Below, piece after piece: positions 8,232 through 17,270 of a stretch of 64,000 nt of DNA. The position numbers were made by a program, and so were the translations under genes. The DNA is from JAAXHV01 sp965207165 (GTDB lineage Bacteria; Pseudomonadota; Gammaproteobacteria; Eutrophobiales; Eutrophobiaceae): positions 806,001-870,000 of the forward strand of contig OZ242265.1 of NCBI GenBank assembly GCA_965207165.1, written 5' to 3'. Position 1 is the first letter of the stretch. Each line of letters starts with the position of its first letter. The notes under the pieces were generated by a model, which searched no databases, was not told the origin of the DNA, and saw only the letters and a list, made by a program, of their open reading frames with translations.

Positions 8232-9479
8232 TTACCCGGCGTCCCTGTTCCAGTCCGGGTATTCCCTTAAAAACAGTAACATGGCGGCTGCCGCCACGAT
8301 CAAGGCGGCATACGCGACCAGGACGCCCGTATAAGACCCCATTGCGTCGTAACCCAGCCCCAGTACCAGCGGACTTAAACCGGACCCGATTATGTGTATT
8401 CCGTAAACAGAGCCGTAAAGTTCACCGTAGGAGCGTGTGCCGAAGTAGCGGCTGATCAGGTAGGCGATAATATTCGGGTTACCGCCGCTGCCGAGACCCA
8501 GCATAACGCCTATCAGGAATGCGGCAGGCCCCACCACACCCGACAACATCAACAGGATGGAACAGACCGCACAGGCGGAAAAGGCAATGGCCACATGGGG
8601 CGCAAAGAAACGGTCGGCCAGGTAGCCTGCGCCGACGCGTCCGATAATCGTGCAAAGGCCGCTGACGGAAAACACCAGCGCTGCCGTTGATGCCGCCATG
8701 CCCCAGTCGGTCAGCATGGGCACCAGGTGGATGCCGAGCCCGTTCACGCCCAGGCCGATGCCGACGAACGCGACCAGCATTATCCAGAATGTCTGTGTCT
8801 TGCGCGCCTGCGCAGCAACCAGCCCGTAAGCCTGTTGGTTTTCACTGCCGGCCTGCTGTGCCGGCTGGTCGTCGCCGTCGGCGCGCAGGCCCATTTCACC
8901 GGGTGTTTCCTTCAACAGCAGCCATACCAGCGGTATGGTAATTGCCGCCATGGTGACGGCCAGCCCGACGTATGCCAGTCGCCAGCCCGTTAATTCGATG
9001 AGGAACTGTGCATAGGGCGCAACAATGGCGTTGCCGAGCCCAACACCCGCCATGGTCATGCCCAGGGCGAGTCCGCGCCTGCGGTTGAACCAGTTGGTAA
9101 CTACCTTGGCGTAGGCCACCCCGCCTGTTCCGGAACCGGCGATGCCTATGCAGATAAAACTGATATACAGGTGCAGTATCGATTCGGTCAGGAAATACAG
9201 CGAAGCGACAAGACAACCCAGGATCAGTATCGACGGGTACAGAACCCGCTTGGGGCCGAAGCGGTCCACCAGGCGGCCGGCTACGGGCATGGCAAAGGAG
9301 AGCGACAAGGCCGCCAGGGTGATGGCCAGGGAAATATCACCCCGTTCCCAGCCAAACTCGGCGGCCAGGGGTTTCATGAACAAACCGAGTGACAGGATTG
9401 CTATGGGCGCGATACTCAGCGCCATGCCGGCAACAGCTGCCGACACCACCCACCAGCCGAAGAAGATCCTGTTTACCAT
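8232..9479 (-). CDS. MFS transporter, monocarboxylate/oxalate-formate-like
   Basis: The protein has 415 residues with twelve predicted membrane segments. It opens with FFGWWVVSAAVAGMALS and carries the MFS loop 2-3 motif GRLVDRFGPKRV. The FGWWVV opening and the AKVVTNWFNRRRGLALG stretch resemble the oxalate/formate and monocarboxylate branch. Its ATG overlaps the end of the SDR gene by 7 nt, so the two are translationally coupled. It is the last gene of the minus-strand operon PQQ dehydrogenase, oxidase-like protein, SDR, MFS. It probably imports the substrate or an acidic product of that pathway. Confidence 0.9.
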   Translation of the reverse strand: MVNRIFFGWWVVSAAVAGMALSIAPIAILSLGLFMKPLAAEFGWERGDISLAITLAALSLSFAMPVAGRLVDRFGPKRVLYPSILILGCLVASLYFLTESILHLYISFICIGIAGSGTGGVAYAKVVTNWFNRRRGLALGMTMAGVGLGNAIVAPYAQFLIELTGWRLAYVGLAVTMAAITIPLVWLLLKETPGEMGLRADGDDQPAQQAGSENQQAYGLVAAQARKTQTFWIMLVAFVGIGLGVNGLGIHLVPMLTDWGMAASTAALVFSVSGLCTIIGRVGAGYLADRFFAPHVAIAFSACAVCSILLMLSGVVGPAAFLIGVMLGLGSGGNPNIIAYLISRYFGTRSYGELYGSVYGIHIIGSGLSPLVLGLGYDAMGSYTGVLVAYAALIVAAAAMLLFLREYPDWNRDAG

Positions 9480-10171
9480 GGGTTAGCCTTGCCGTCCTGG
9501 TTGAAGTACCCGCCTGAATTTTCCAGAGTCAGGCCGGTTATTGCCTGCCGGACCTGTGCAACACTCTCCTCCGGCGAAAGCGGGGCATGCGCTCCTCCCA
9601 TATCCGTGCGCACCCAGCCCGGGCTGATTGCGGCGGTAATGACACCCTGTTCCGCCAGGTCAAATGACAGGGCTTTTATGATCGAATTGCCGGCAGCCTT
9701 GCTGGCCCGGTAACTGTATTGCCCGCCGCCCGTATGGCCGGCTGACAGGGCAGTGGAAGCCTTCAGGCTGGAGATATAGACCAGTTTTTTCTGGTTGCTC
9801 GCGGCAATATGACCGATAAATGCCTCGGCAATTATCAGGATCGGGAGTGTATTGATGCGGAATATCTGCAACCGCTCGGCGTAACCCGTTTGCCGAAACC
9901 CGTCCTCGTGGTCGATGCCGGCATTTTGAATAAAGACATCTATGGCCGTTCCTTCAAGTTGTGCGGCGAGAGCATGAATAGCATCGTTATCGGTCACTTC
10001 AAGCGGGTAAATGTCACAATTCCCCCGGTACTCTGCGCCGGTTTCCCGTAGTTCCCGGGCCTGATCAGGTTTCCTGCAGGTGGCGATGATACGCCAGCCG
10101 TCACGCAGGTATTGGCGGACAAATTCCAGGCCAAGGCCGCGGTTGGCGCCGGTAATCAGGACGGTCGGCAT
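9473..10171 (-). CDS. Short-chain dehydrogenase/reductase
   Basis: This 232-residue protein is a classical SDR. It has a TGANRGLG cofactor motif near the N-terminus, NAG (QNAGIDHEDG), a catalytic Ser in YISSLKA, and YxxxK in YSYRASKAAG. It is an NAD(P)-dependent oxidoreductase of the C-factor-like group, presumably acting on an alcohol or ketone intermediate. It sits between the membrane oxidase-like gene and the MFS gene, overlapping the latter by 7 nt. Confidence 0.93.
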   Translation of the reverse strand: MPTVLITGANRGLGLEFVRQYLRDGWRIIATCRKPDQARELRETGAEYRGNCDIYPLEVTDNDAIHALAAQLEGTAIDVFIQNAGIDHEDGFRQTGYAERLQIFRINTLPILIIAEAFIGHIAASNQKKLVYISSLKASTALSAGHTGGGQYSYRASKAAGNSIIKALSFDLAEQGVITAAISPGWVRTDMGGAHAPLSPEESVAQVRQAITGLTLENSGGYFNQDGKANPW

Positions 10172-10202
10172 GGAAGATGGCCTCTGTGCATCCGGGCGTT
10201 AT

Positions 10203-10610
10203 TCAGCCGGCTTCCGGCCTGTCTTTCCCGTGCAGCCAGAAGATGACCAGGAACAGGACGACCCCCAGGATGCCGAGCGCCGATCCGCCGCGGAATATGA
10301 CTACCAGGGTTTTCGTCCCGACCAGGATATTCTGCAGGAACATCCACCAGCCCAGGTTCATGAAAATGACACCGGCCACGGAACATATGAGATGGGTCAG
10401 TGCAAGAGAGCAGTCTTTCATGGCCGGGTAAATCCTGTAGACGACACCATAAATTGCCAAAGATACCCAGCCAAGCAGGTTGATGTGAGCGTGGATCTTG
10501 CTGTAGACAAAACTGTTCACGGCTACCATCCACAACCCTGTGCACATACCTACTACTGCGAAAAAGGCGCCGGTCAGGATGAATATCCTGTCGATGTTAC
10601 GCATGTTCAT
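10203..10610 (-). CDS. Small haem-copper-oxidase-subunit-I-like membrane protein
   Basis: The 135-residue protein has four predicted membrane helices. KIHAHINLLGWVSLAIYG resembles the HxHxNxxGW helix of cytochrome oxidase/NO reductase subunit I, but the chain is far too short to be an oxidase and lacks the full set of haem and copper ligands. Two ATGs six nt apart (10610 and 10604) are possible starts. It lies between the PQQ dehydrogenase and the SDR in one operon. One idea is that it carries electrons or binds haem for the periplasmic PQQ dehydrogenase, which has no haem of its own; this is inference. Confidence 0.65.
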   Translation of the reverse strand: MNMRNIDRIFILTGAFFAVVGMCTGLWMVAVNSFVYSKIHAHINLLGWVSLAIYGVVYRIYPAMKDCSLALTHLICSVAGVIFMNLGWWMFLQNILVGTKTLVVIFRGGSALGILGVVLFLVIFWLHGKDRPEAG

Positions 10611-10661
10611 GTTTCAGTCCTGCCATATTTTCTTTTAGCGTTAGTTTAACCGGAAAAGGTA

Positions 10662-12635
10662 CTAGTATCTCCTGTCAGGCAGCGCAAATGCCAGTACGTA
10701 GTCGCCGCGTTTGTTTTTGACCTGTCCGTGTCCGCCGGAAGTCAGCACGATGTACTGGCGATCGTTGACGCTGTAGGTGATCGGTGTGGTTTGCGACCCG
10801 GCAGGCAACCGGTAACGCCAGAGTTCTTCCCCGTTGTCTATATCAAAGGCGCGGAAGTTCTGGTCGAAGGTCGCGGCGATAAAGATCAGTCCGCCTGCCG
10901 TGATGATAGGCCCGCCCATACCGGGAATACCCAGGTTCAGCGGCACGGGGATGGGCAGCCACTTTTCAATGGACCCCAGGGTTACGTCCCATTTAATCGT
11001 TCCGTTGCTCAAATCGACCGCCGTGAGTCCGCCCCAGGGAGGAGGGCTGCAGGGCGCCCCCAGCGGGGACAGCAGCATGGCCTTTTTCAGGGCATAAGGG
11101 GTCCCTTCCATCGGCTTGGCGGCATACAGGTCCAGGGTCGCTCCATCCCCGGCTGACTTTTTAATTTCGTCTATCGGGATCAACTGCAGTATTTCGGCGA
11201 TGCGGTTGGTATTGATCACCATCAGGTTGCGTTCCGGGTCGAACGCAGGGCCGCCCCAGTTGGCGCCCCCGCCGTTCCAGGGTACGGCCGCGGTGCCCTG
11301 CAGGCTGGGGGGTGTATAAATACCGCCGTGCCGCAGGTTTTCAATGGTTTCACGGCACTTGCCCCTGTCCCAGAAGGTAAACCCCCAGGCGTCTTCAGGG
11401 GTAATCCTGTGAAAGATGAGGGGAGGGGGTTTAACGGGAAACGGTTGCGTGGGTGAATACCATTCTCCCGGGACATCTCCCCGGGGAACGGCCCGCTCTT
11501 CAATGGGGAATATGGGGTCGCCGGTCTCCCGGTGAAACACGAACACCATGCCCTGCTTGGTGTTCTGAACGACGACGGGGACCTGTTGCCCGTCTACCGG
11601 TATGTCGACCAGCAACGGTTGCGAGCCGATGTCGTAGTCCCAGATATCGTGATGCAGGACCTGGTAATGCCAGACTACCTTGCCGGTGGTCCCGTCCAGG
11701 GCAACCAGCGAGTCCGTGTATTCGTTATTGCCCTTGCGCAACCCCCCGTAATAATCCGGCGCGGCGCTGGAGGTAGGCAAAAACACGAGATTACGTTTCT
11801 CATCGACGGCCATGTTGCCCCACACGTTGCCGCTGCCGGTGGTGTAGGCGCTGTCATCGCTCCACGTTGCCATGGCCGGGTCGTCCGGGTCCTTGGGTAT
11901 GGGATCGAACTCCCACAGCCTGGCGCCGGTGCGGGTGCTGAAAGCCTGGACTTTGCCGCTGGGCGTATCAAAACGGTGTGAATCCATGATCGCCGAACCG
12001 ATCACCAGCGTATCGTTGATAATGACGGGCGGCATGAGGTAGCGGATTTCTCCGGAATAGGCCAGTGGTTTGTTTGCCGGCGCCGCTATCCAGCCTTGAC
12101 CGCCGAATTCCGGGCACGGAAGCCCGGTGCGCGCATCGATGGCAAAGATTCTCAGGTCGTTGGTGCCAAAAATTATCCGGGTGCGGCAGGCGCTATGCTC
12201 GTCAAGGCTTTCATCGCTCCACGCTGCCACGCCCCGGCAGGCGTAGGGGGCCGGCAGTTGCAGGTCCATGGATACGTCCGGGTCGAATACCCAGCGTTCC
12301 TGCCCGCTGGCAGGATCAAGCGCAATAACCCGGTTGAACGGCGTACAGACGACCAGGTTGCCGGCTATGGTGACAGGTATGTTCTGGTCCTTGCTCTGGG
12401 CAAACTTGTCTCCCCGGCGCGCCATTTCCCCGGTGCGGTAACGCCAGGCGATCTCAAGGTCTTCGACATTGCTGCGGTTGATTTGCGTAAGCGACGAGTA
12501 ACGCGTTCCCTCCGGAGTGGCGCCATGGACGGGCCATCCCTGGTCGGCTGCCTGGGCCAGGGTCATGGATAACAGACTGCTTCCGGAACTAATTCCAATG
12601 ACCAGTGTTATCAAGAGATACGATGAATTTTTCAT
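10662..12635 (-). CDS. PQQ-dependent (quinoprotein) dehydrogenase
   Basis: The predicted protein has 657 residues when started at the ATG at 12635, which gives a signal peptide (LLITLVIGISSGSSLLSMTLAQA). The frame stays open upstream, but that stretch looks non-coding. The fold is an eight-bladed quinoprotein propeller, with repeated Ala/Trp blade motifs such as GKVVWHYQVLHHDIWDYD and GTIKWDVTLG. GWPVHGATPEGTRYSSLTQIN matches the glucose/membrane dehydrogenase branch. It lacks the N-terminal membrane helices of Gcd and any CxxCH haem site. It oxidises an alcohol or sugar in the periplasm and heads the operon with the oxidase-like protein, SDR and MFS. The TonB receptor is divergent. Confidence 0.9.
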   Translation of the reverse strand: MKNSSYLLITLVIGISSGSSLLSMTLAQAADQGWPVHGATPEGTRYSSLTQINRSNVEDLEIAWRYRTGEMARRGDKFAQSKDQNIPVTIAGNLVVCTPFNRVIALDPASGQERWVFDPDVSMDLQLPAPYACRGVAAWSDESLDEHSACRTRIIFGTNDLRIFAIDARTGLPCPEFGGQGWIAAPANKPLAYSGEIRYLMPPVIINDTLVIGSAIMDSHRFDTPSGKVQAFSTRTGARLWEFDPIPKDPDDPAMATWSDDSAYTTGSGNVWGNMAVDEKRNLVFLPTSSAAPDYYGGLRKGNNEYTDSLVALDGTTGKVVWHYQVLHHDIWDYDIGSQPLLVDIPVDGQQVPVVVQNTKQGMVFVFHRETGDPIFPIEERAVPRGDVPGEWYSPTQPFPVKPPPLIFHRITPEDAWGFTFWDRGKCRETIENLRHGGIYTPPSLQGTAAVPWNGGGANWGGPAFDPERNLMVINTNRIAEILQLIPIDEIKKSAGDGATLDLYAAKPMEGTPYALKKAMLLSPLGAPCSPPPWGGLTAVDLSNGTIKWDVTLGSIEKWLPIPVPLNLGIPGMGGPIITAGGLIFIAATFDQNFRAFDIDNGEELWRYRLPAGSQTTPITYSVNDRQYIVLTSGGHGQVKNKRGDYVLAFALPDRRY

Positions 12636-12670
12636 CTTGCAAAAAACAGGGTGATGGCCGATAATCATTA

Positions 12671-12685
12671 TGTATACAGAATACA
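12671..12685. promoter_or_regulatory. Palindrome TGTATACAGAATACA in divergent promoter
   Basis: This 15-bp near-perfect inverted repeat (one mismatched pair) lies between the divergent PQQ dehydrogenase and TonB receptor genes. Its TGTATAC half matches the core of the palindrome at 6439-6452 beside the GntR gene, so the same FCD regulator may bind both. Confidence 0.5.
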
Positions 12686-12721
12686 TTAATGGCAACATTA
12701 CAGTCTTCGGGGGACTTTGGA

Positions 12722-15010
12722 ATGAATAACAACAGCTTGAGGTTCGTTCTATCCACATTATGCGTTTTGTTGTTGGGCTGGGGAAACGTATCGGCCCAGG
12801 ACTCATCAACTCTCGAAGAGATTGTCGTCACCGCCACCAAGCGCACCACCGTGCTGCAGGATACTGCCTACAGCGTGCAGGCACTTGGCGCCGATACCTT
12901 AAGGGAACTGGTTGCCGATGACTTTATTGATTTTTTCAGCCAGATAACCTCCCTGTCGCAGTTCGGAGAAGGACCCGGCAACCGCCGTTATTCCATTCGT
13001 AACGTTCAGTCCATCGGCGAACCCCAGGTTGGTCTGTACTACGACGAAATACCCATCGCAGGTCTTCCGGGCGACAACCTGGACTCCGGTTTTGCGCAAA
13101 TGGATTTGAAGCTGTGGGATGTTGAACGCGTTGAAGTGCTCAAAGGACCGCAAGGCACACTCTACGGTCAGGGTTCCATGGGGGGGACACTGCGGGTAAT
13201 CTCGAAACGTCCCGATACGGAGAAGTTTCAGGTCGCGGCACAGACCACTCTGTCGGATACGCGCTACGGCGGTTTTAACTATGGCGTGAACGGCATGGTG
13301 AATGCCCCGATCATCAAGGATACCCTTGCAGTGCGCGCGGCCATCTACCATCGTGATGAAGAAGGTTATATCGACGACATTTCGGCGACTCTGCTGGGCG
13401 TCACCCAGGAACACCGGGAAGATGCTAATTACGAGGAAACAACGGGCGGCAGGATCAGCGTCCTGTTTACCCCCACGGAGGATTTCAGCCTGACGGGCCT
13501 CTATTATTTCCAGCGCATGGATACCGGCGGGCTGTTTGAAACTTTCCCGGAGATTACCACCGGAGACGCTCCTGTTGCGAATATATTTGTCGAAGACATG
13601 TTTGATGATGACGTGGACATGTTCAATGTCATCGCCGATTACGACGGCCTGGACTGGGTGTCGGCAACCTGGACCGGTTCCTACATGGAGCGCGAGATTT
13701 CGCGCTTTGATGATACGACGAGGTTTGTCATCACCGGGGTTTTTGGTTGTAATGAGTTCAATTATTTTATCAGTTGTTTCGGCGCGCCCATCGTGCCTAC
13801 AGTCTCCATGGCGGATGAATCCGTCAAGGCCTGGTCTACGGAGTTTCGCCTGACATCCGAACTCGAAGGCCCGCTCCAGTGGACGGCGGGGTTTTTCTAC
13901 CAGAAAAAACGCACGCACAGAAACGGGCAGGTGGGCATAGTCGACGGAGTAACCGGTGAGGCGACTTTTGATGAGAACCGGGTGCTGCAACGGCGTATTT
14001 TTTCCAGGCAGAACTGGGGACACGCGGAACAGCTTGCCTTCTTTGGCGAACTGGGTTACGAAATCATGGACGGACTGGTTGCAACGGTGGGTCTGCGCTG
14101 GTTCGATACGGACCGCGATGAAGACCAGAACCTGGTACAGCCTTTCTTCGGCAACGTTACCGGGTACCTGCCGACCCAGGAATTTTCAGAAGACAAGTTG
14201 ATTAAAAAGTTTCACCTGTCCTATGAGGTTACCGACGACGCCCTCGTCTATTTCCAGGCTGCAGAAGGATTCCGCCTGGGCGGGCCGAACCAGCCGGGCG
14301 GATTTCAGGCCTCTGCGCCTCCGTTTGATTCCGACTCGCTATGGAATTATGAAATTGGCTGGAAAAGCGCCTGGGCGGACGACAAGGTTATATTCAACGG
14401 TGCGGCTTACTATATCGACTGGTCCGAGATCCAGATTCAGCTTGTGGATAGCACCGGTGCTTTTGACTATATAGGCAACACGGGCGATGCGGAAATATAT
14501 GGTTTTGAGCTGGATACCACGCTGCGGCCGGTGACGGGTCTGGAAATCAGCAGTGGCCTGACATATTCCAGGGCGCGACTGAACGGTGAACAGGAGGCTC
14601 CGACCGGAGGTATATTACCCGTGGATTTACAAGACGGGGACCGGCTGTCTAATGTGCCGGACTGGCAGTTTCATGTTTCCGCCACTTACCGCTTCCCGGT
14701 CCTCGGCAACTACGAGGGCATGTTCAGGGCCGGCTGGAACTATGTCAGCAGTTCCAATACCCAGTTGACGGATATTCTGCAGGATGGCAGCAGAAACCCC
14801 AGCTTTCACCGCAACGGCAGTTACGATCTGGCCAATATACGTGCAGGTATTTCAGGCAACAACTGGGACGCTGCGCTATTCGTCAACAACCTGTTTGATA
14901 ATAACGACACGATGGCGGCACGTCTGGTTGATAATGAGCCGTTGCGTACAGTGACCCCCCGGCCGCGCACAATCGGCGTGCAACTGTCGTACAGCTTTGA
15001 CGGTGAGTGA
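12722..15010 (+). CDS. TonB-dependent outer-membrane receptor
   Basis: The 762-residue protein starts at the ATG at 12722, giving the signal peptide LRFVLSTLCVLLLGWGNVSAQ; an ATG at 12689 is in frame but lies in the operator region. The TonB box and plug follow (LEEIVVTATKR, RYSIRNV, VERVEVLKGPQGTLYGQGS, GGTLRVISKRP), then a 22-strand barrel. It belongs to the large group of receptors for siderophores, sugars or hydrophobic organics in marine proteobacteria. The position opposite a PQQ dehydrogenase and catabolic genes suggests substrate uptake rather than iron uptake. The next gene overlaps by 4 nt. Confidence 0.95.
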   Translation: MNNNSLRFVLSTLCVLLLGWGNVSAQDSSTLEEIVVTATKRTTVLQDTAYSVQALGADTLRELVADDFIDFFSQITSLSQFGEGPGNRRYSIRNVQSIGEPQVGLYYDEIPIAGLPGDNLDSGFAQMDLKLWDVERVEVLKGPQGTLYGQGSMGGTLRVISKRPDTEKFQVAAQTTLSDTRYGGFNYGVNGMVNAPIIKDTLAVRAAIYHRDEEGYIDDISATLLGVTQEHREDANYEETTGGRISVLFTPTEDFSLTGLYYFQRMDTGGLFETFPEITTGDAPVANIFVEDMFDDDVDMFNVIADYDGLDWVSATWTGSYMEREISRFDDTTRFVITGVFGCNEFNYFISCFGAPIVPTVSMADESVKAWSTEFRLTSELEGPLQWTAGFFYQKKRTHRNGQVGIVDGVTGEATFDENRVLQRRIFSRQNWGHAEQLAFFGELGYEIMDGLVATVGLRWFDTDRDEDQNLVQPFFGNVTGYLPTQEFSEDKLIKKFHLSYEVTDDALVYFQAAEGFRLGGPNQPGGFQASAPPFDSDSLWNYEIGWKSAWADDKVIFNGAAYYIDWSEIQIQLVDSTGAFDYIGNTGDAEIYGFELDTTLRPVTGLEISSGLTYSRARLNGEQEAPTGGILPVDLQDGDRLSNVPDWQFHVSATYRFPVLGNYEGMFRAGWNYVSSSNTQLTDILQDGSRNPSFHRNGSYDLANIRAGISGNNWDAALFVNNLFDNNDTMAARLVDNEPLRTVTPRPRTIGVQLSYSFDGE

Positions 15011-15867
15011 GGTTCTTGCGCCATATCCTGCTGTTATTGCTGGGGCTGGTTATCGCTTCCGGGTCTTCAGCAGAGCAGAGAAAACCCGAAGATAACGTCA
15101 CTTTCATCGTCGTCGGCAAAAAGGACCATTACCGCCAGGACGAAAACGGTAATCTCAAGTTGCTGAGTTATTTCCTGTTTACCGATGTCGTGCTCACCCG
15201 CGACGGCAGGATGAACCATGCGACGTTCACTGCGCCGAACGGCACCCGTATGTATTACCCGGCAGTGCACGGGCGCAAATCTTCCTATGGTATGCATTTC
15301 GGCCAAAGGCGCTGGATGGACATGGCATTTCCTGACGGCGATTACCGGATCGATATCAGTACGCCGGATGGTGATGTCAGCGGTCTGACACTGAATCTGA
15401 GCGGCGCGGATTTTCCAAAGACGGCGCTAATTACCTTGAAACAGGACGGTAAAGCAGTTCCAGTGAATTCCGTCAATCCGGATATGGACCTCAGCATAAC
15501 CTGGCCGCCGTTCAGCGAGGGCAGGGGGGACAGGAATCCCGTACTGGAGGACATTATCTTCGTGGCGGTGCATGACTGCGACAACAACCGCATCGGTTTT
15601 GGCGGAAGGCCCCGTGACGGCACTCCTTATCTTAATTACCAGGATACCGAATTCACCCTGAGCGCGGATAAGCTGGAAGCGGGCAGGAAATACGCCCTGT
15701 TCGTTGAACATGCGATCCTGGCGGATATCGATGAAAGCACCGGTATTTTCGGCATCGCCAGCTATGCCCCGACCACCTATCTTGATTTTGCCACCACGGG
15801 TGAAAATAAAGGCAAGGCGTGCCCTGACGTTATGCCGCGACTTGAGCCCGGGCAGAGCGATCGGTAG
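15007..15867 (+). CDS. Secreted protein of unknown function coupled to TonB receptor
   Basis: The protein has 286 residues, starting at a GTG that overlaps the receptor stop (GTGA), a sign of translational coupling. It has a signal peptide (LRHILLLLLGLVIASGSSAEQ), is rich in beta-strand-like stretches and contains two cysteines (VAVHDCDNNRIGFGG and KGKACPDVMP). I do not recognise a family. The sequence reads like an immunoglobulin-like or beta-sandwich periplasmic protein. The tight coupling suggests a substrate-binding or accessory protein for the receptor. Confidence 0.75.
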   Translation: MRFLRHILLLLLGLVIASGSSAEQRKPEDNVTFIVVGKKDHYRQDENGNLKLLSYFLFTDVVLTRDGRMNHATFTAPNGTRMYYPAVHGRKSSYGMHFGQRRWMDMAFPDGDYRIDISTPDGDVSGLTLNLSGADFPKTALITLKQDGKAVPVNSVNPDMDLSITWPPFSEGRGDRNPVLEDIIFVAVHDCDNNRIGFGGRPRDGTPYLNYQDTEFTLSADKLEAGRKYALFVEHAILADIDESTGIFGIASYAPTTYLDFATTGENKGKACPDVMPRLEPGQSDR

Positions 15868-15912
15868 GAAACTCTTGGACTGAGCCTCACTCCAGAACTT
15901 CAGTTGCCCCGA

Positions 15913-15944
15913 TCAAGGGAATCAACCTTGAAGAGATTCCTTGA
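15913..15944. other. Imperfect 10-bp inverted repeat between convergent genes
   Basis: TCAAGGGAATC and GATTCCTTGA pair with a single bulged G around an 11-nt loop. It lies downstream of the secreted-protein gene and could help end its transcription, but no U-run follows. Confidence 0.35.
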
Positions 15945-15999
15945 AAGTGATATTGAAGTGTGTCCAATGAAGAGACATTGTCAAGTCATGGCACATGGT

Positions 16000-16015
16000 C
16001 CACGGCTGACCGTGG
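16000..16015. terminator. 6-bp CG-rich hairpin downstream of vapC
   Basis: CCACGG-CTGA-CCGTGG is a perfect stem with a tetraloop, located 23 nt past the vapC stop on the minus strand. There is no clear U-tract; it may act in either direction between the convergent genes. Confidence 0.35.
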
Positions 16016-16038
16016 GTGAGGCAAAATTATGATCACAC

Positions 16039-16449
16039 CTAACAACTTCCCACCCAATCCTTTATCCTGAGGCCACCAACGCGCATAAATTCTTTCACGT
16101 TATGCGTAACAAGCGTTGCCCCCAGAGTCTTGGCATGCGCTGCTATCAGTAAGTCATACGGACCAATCAAGTTACCGCTTTTTTCAAGCTCAGCGCGCAA
16201 GCTTCCCGCTGTACATGCACATTCCTTTGTCCACTCCATTACTTGAATATACTCGAGAAAATTATTCAGTGTGTACGTGTTTTGTTTTCGTTTTTTTGAT
16301 TTGCTCACACCGTATTGCAACTCATACAAACTGATCGCCGAGATACCCACCTCGTCCACACTGTTTTTTAACAATTGTCGCCGAACGTGAACGGGGGAAT
16401 CATTCATGATGGCAATGGAAGTATCCGTATCCAATAAATATTTAACCAT
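16039..16449 (-). CDS. vapC: VapC-type PIN-domain toxin
   Basis: The 136-residue PIN-domain ribonuclease starts with KYLLDTDTSI, carrying the first acidic residue. It continues with Glu in ISLYELQYG, Asp in GPYDLLIAAHA and the C-terminal THNVKEF motif, which together form the Mg-binding acidic centre of VapC/FitB toxins. VapC toxins cut specific tRNAs or rRNA when the antitoxin is lost. It follows vapB by 2 nt. The centre looks complete, so it is probably active. Confidence 0.9.
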   Translation of the reverse strand: MVKYLLDTDTSIAIMNDSPVHVRRQLLKNSVDEVGISAISLYELQYGVSKSKKRKQNTYTLNNFLEYIQVMEWTKECACTAGSLRAELEKSGNLIGPYDLLIAAHAKTLGATLVTHNVKEFMRVGGLRIKDWVGSC

Positions 16450-16451
16450 GT

Positions 16452-16694
16452 TTAATCCTTTAATACAGTACGAGGCATATCATCAGGCAGTTTTGCACCT
16501 TCAGTGGAAAAATCATCAGATAATGGGGAAGTATCGTCCATAAAGCCTTTCCATGATGTTGGTAACGGTGAGATAACGATGTTTTTTCCTTCTTTTCTAA
16601 TCAGCACTTCATCACTATCCAACCGAAAATCACGGGGCAGCCTCACAGCCTGGCTGTTGCCGCTTTTGAATACTTTTGTTGTTTGCTCATGCAT
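16452..16694 (-). CDS. vapB: VapB-type AbrB-fold antitoxin
   Basis: The 80-residue protein has an N-terminal swapped-hairpin AbrB/MazE DNA-binding domain (TKVFKSGNSQAVRLPRDFRL) and an acidic flexible C-terminus, which should neutralise VapC. It is the first gene of the two-gene module. The palindrome at 16720-16737, just upstream of its start, is the likely autoregulatory operator. Confidence 0.9.
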   Translation of the reverse strand: MHEQTTKVFKSGNSQAVRLPRDFRLDSDEVLIRKEGKNIVISPLPTSWKGFMDDTSPLSDDFSTEGAKLPDDMPRTVLKD

Positions 16695-16719
16695 GAAAAA
16701 TTCCGTCGAATTTATTTGG

Positions 16720-16737
16720 TATATACACTAGTATATA
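16720..16737. promoter_or_regulatory. Operator of vapBC (inverted repeat)
   Basis: TATATAC-ACTA-GTATATA, with 7-bp arms and a 4-nt spacer, starts 26 nt upstream of the vapB ATG. The position is typical of the site bound by the VapBC complex. The half-site is also present as a direct repeat (GTATATAC twice). Confidence 0.6.
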
Positions 16738-16895
16738 CATTCTGCACTCATACATCAAGCGAAAAAACAGCCGCATCATCGTTTGTTTACGGCGTCGCTG
16801 TTATCGGTGGTGGGGAACTATCTCGCGGTGCGTCTTTGCCCATAAATGGGTTAAACTGTAAACTCAAAATCAAATGGTTAAAACGGAGATGACGC

Positions 16896-17216
16896 ATGAA
16901 AACTGTCCTGATTACCTACAACCTTCCCGGTAAACCGCCGCGCCAGGCGATTACGAAAAATTTCGTCGGGGCTGCCAATAGTATTTTCAAGGGCCTCCCG
17001 GGCTTAATGAGCAAACAGTTTTGTTACGATGAGACGACAGGTGATGGTCACTCCGTCTATCTCTGGGAATCACAGGAACAGGCCGAGGAATTCTTTTCAC
17101 CTGCCTTTGTCGAACACTTCCGTGAAGTCTTCGGCGTGGACCCGACAATCACCTATCTCGACATACCGGTGCTGGTGGACAACCGGGTCGGTGATGTTGT
17201 CGTGAACGAAAAGTGA
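16896..17216 (+). CDS. YdhR-like antibiotic-biosynthesis-monooxygenase-fold protein
   Basis: The 106-residue protein is of the ABM/YdhR dimeric alpha-beta barrel type. It starts with MKTVLITYNLPG and continues with LPGLMSKQFCYDE and a GHSVYLWESQEQAEEFF stretch. Such proteins act as cofactor-free monooxygenases or have unclear roles. GGAG lies about 8 nt upstream of the ATG. It is followed by yghU, possibly in one operon (54 nt apart). Confidence 0.75.
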   Translation: MKTVLITYNLPGKPPRQAITKNFVGAANSIFKGLPGLMSKQFCYDETTGDGHSVYLWESQEQAEEFFSPAFVEHFREVFGVDPTITYLDIPVLVDNRVGDVVVNEK

Positions 17217-17270
17217 AACAGCTTGCCTGTAAGATATCAGGTTGGCGGCAAATCTGGTGAAGAGGGTATC

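Noticed and set aside
12899..14023. 374-residue ORF antisense to the TonB receptor
   Set aside because: The receptor frame has the plug and barrel motifs; the antisense frame is unrecognisable.
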